From Lactobacillus sp. (GTDB lineage Bacteria > Bacillota > Bacilli > Lactobacillales > Lactobacillaceae): a stretch of DNA of 64,000 bases. Location: positions 17,860 through 81,859 of the forward strand of contig JALCQM010000005.1 of the NCBI GenBank assembly GCA_022651245.1. The letters are read 5' to 3'. This document shows, one piece after another, positions 62,513-64,000 of the stretch. A model generated the notes under the pieces. That model was not told where the DNA came from, searched no databases, and saw only the letters and a list, made by a program, of their open reading frames with translations. A program made the position numbers and the translations under genes. How positions within the stretch are numbered: the first letter of the stretch is position 1; every line of letters starts with the position of its first letter.

Positions 62513-63973
62513 ATGAGCGAATCAGTAATCGGTATCGATCTTGGTACTAGCGCGGTTAAGGCTGTAGCGCTCAGTAAGGATGGAAAGGTGACCACTGCCA
62601 GTGCCCCCTTGACCATCCTCACCGCGCAATCTGGCTATAGTGAGGAGCAACCAGCAGAGTGGGTCAATCAAACTGTTGAGGCGTTACACCAACTAGTTGA
62701 CGTTAATCTCGGCACGGTTAGGGCAGTGAGTTATTCGGGACAAATGCATGGGTTGGTTTTACTTGATGCGGCTGGAAAGGTGCTACGGCCGGCAATTTTA
62801 TGGAACGATACTCGAAGTACTGCACAAGTCGCGCAGATCATGGCAGATTTTGGGGAAGACTTCGTGGCAATTACTGGTAATCGGCCGGTGGAAGGTTATG
62901 TTTTGCCGAAGCTCATGTGGGTCAAAGAACATGAACCGACCGTTTGGACTAAAATCGCGACGGTAATGTTACCGAAGGATTATGTTCGCTATTGTATGAC
63001 TGGTGTAATCGGCACGGAGCGGTCTGATGCTACTGGTACGGGTTTGTATGACATTCATGCTGGGGGATGGAGTGAGCGAATTGCAACGGCTTATGACATC
63101 CCCTTGGGCTGGTTGCCACCCATCACCGAATCAACGACAGTCGTGGGGCAGGTAACATCGAGTTTCGCCAACACCAGTGGCTTGGCGAAAAGGGCACGGG
63201 TGGCTGCAGGGGCGGCAGATAATGCAGCTGGGGCCGTTGGTGCGGGAATTACCACGTCGACACAACTAATGGCTAGCATCGGGACCTCTGGTGTGATCCT
63301 CAAGGCGGAAGGACGGCATATCCCAGCTTCTGGTGGTGCTTTACAAGGAGAGTGTGCGGCCGTTCCTGGCACCTATTATTCAATGGGAGTTACTTTGGCA
63401 GCAGGACATTCGCTGGCCTGGTTTCGGGACACATTTTGGGCTGGTCACGCGTTTGACGATTTGACTGCGGCGGCTACCAAGTCACCAATAGGCGCGCACG
63501 GCGTTATCTACACGCCATATCTCACAGGCGAACGAACACCATACTTTGATGCAGAAGTGCGGGCGTCATTCAGCGGTATCTCAGATCTGGTCGATTTGTC
63601 CGATATGACTCGTGCGGTTATGGAGGGGATCACTTATTCGTTGAATGACGTGATCATGCTGTATCGAAAATTCGGTGGCGATTTGCAGCAAGTGATTGCA
63701 ATCGGTGGCGGGGCCAAAAGTGCTTTTTGGGCACAAATGCAAGCTGATATCTTCAATTTACCTGTGATGACCTTGGTTCACGATGAAGGGCCGAGTTTGG
63801 GAGCTGCAATTATCGCTAGTGTCGCTGCTGGCTGGTTTGCAGATGTACCAGCAGCCACTAAGACGTTGGTGGTAGTGGCAGACACTTATCTCCCAAGGCC
63901 TGAAGCGGTGTCTGAGTACCAGGCTGTATATTCGCATTATCAATTAGTTTATCCAGCGACGCGAGTGTTATAA
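62513..63973 (+). CDS. xylB: Xylulokinase (FGGY family)
   Basis: VIGIDLGTSAVKAVALSKDGKV; SYSGQMHGLVLLD; ILWNDTRS. Confidence 0.93.
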   Translation: MSESVIGIDLGTSAVKAVALSKDGKVTTASAPLTILTAQSGYSEEQPAEWVNQTVEALHQLVDVNLGTVRAVSYSGQMHGLVLLDAAGKVLRPAILWNDTRSTAQVAQIMADFGEDFVAITGNRPVEGYVLPKLMWVKEHEPTVWTKIATVMLPKDYVRYCMTGVIGTERSDATGTGLYDIHAGGWSERIATAYDIPLGWLPPITESTTVVGQVTSSFANTSGLAKRARVAAGAADNAAGAVGAGITTSTQLMASIGTSGVILKAEGRHIPASGGALQGECAAVPGTYYSMGVTLAAGHSLAWFRDTFWAGHAFDDLTAAATKSPIGAHGVIYTPYLTGERTPYFDAEVRASFSGISDLVDLSDMTRAVMEGITYSLNDVIMLYRKFGGDLQQVIAIGGGAKSAFWAQMQADIFNLPVMTLVHDEGPSLGAAIIASVAAGWFADVPAATKTLVVVADTYLPRPEAVSEYQAVYSHYQLVYPATRVL

Positions 63974-64000
63974 ATGGATCATGGACGGCCGCGTCTACGG

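Overview
This window is a Lactobacillaceae-type (low-GC Gram-positive) chromosome segment. It carries core genes: murT, tdk-prfA-prmC-Sua5-glyA-upp, the atpBEFHAGDC operon, mreB, yidD, rodA, a Met T-box with metQ-metQ-metN-metI, sufCDSUB and rarA. It also carries accessory carbohydrate loci: uxaB/uxaA under a LacI regulator, a GH4/PTS alpha-glucoside locus, a second UxaA/GarD-family dehydratase, and a PTS/aldolase/D-lyxose isomerase/xylulokinase cluster. The most unusual signal is a family of about 19 structured intergenic repeats with a ~124-bp period. They occur as tandem arrays (3, 5 and 7 units) and as solo copies. Each unit folds into a closed multi-helix structure, and helix arms that differ in sequence between units still pair with each other. 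Units sit immediately 3' of a stop codon and in the same orientation as the upstream gene. Arrays lie inside operons, notably between atpG and atpD. Two independent ncRNA genes are also supported: a probable Lacto-usp/6S-like RNA upstream of a small ORF and uspA, and an unidentified ~340-nt multi-hairpin RNA at about 53.52-53.86 kb (minus strand). All calls come from reading the sequence; no database search was run.
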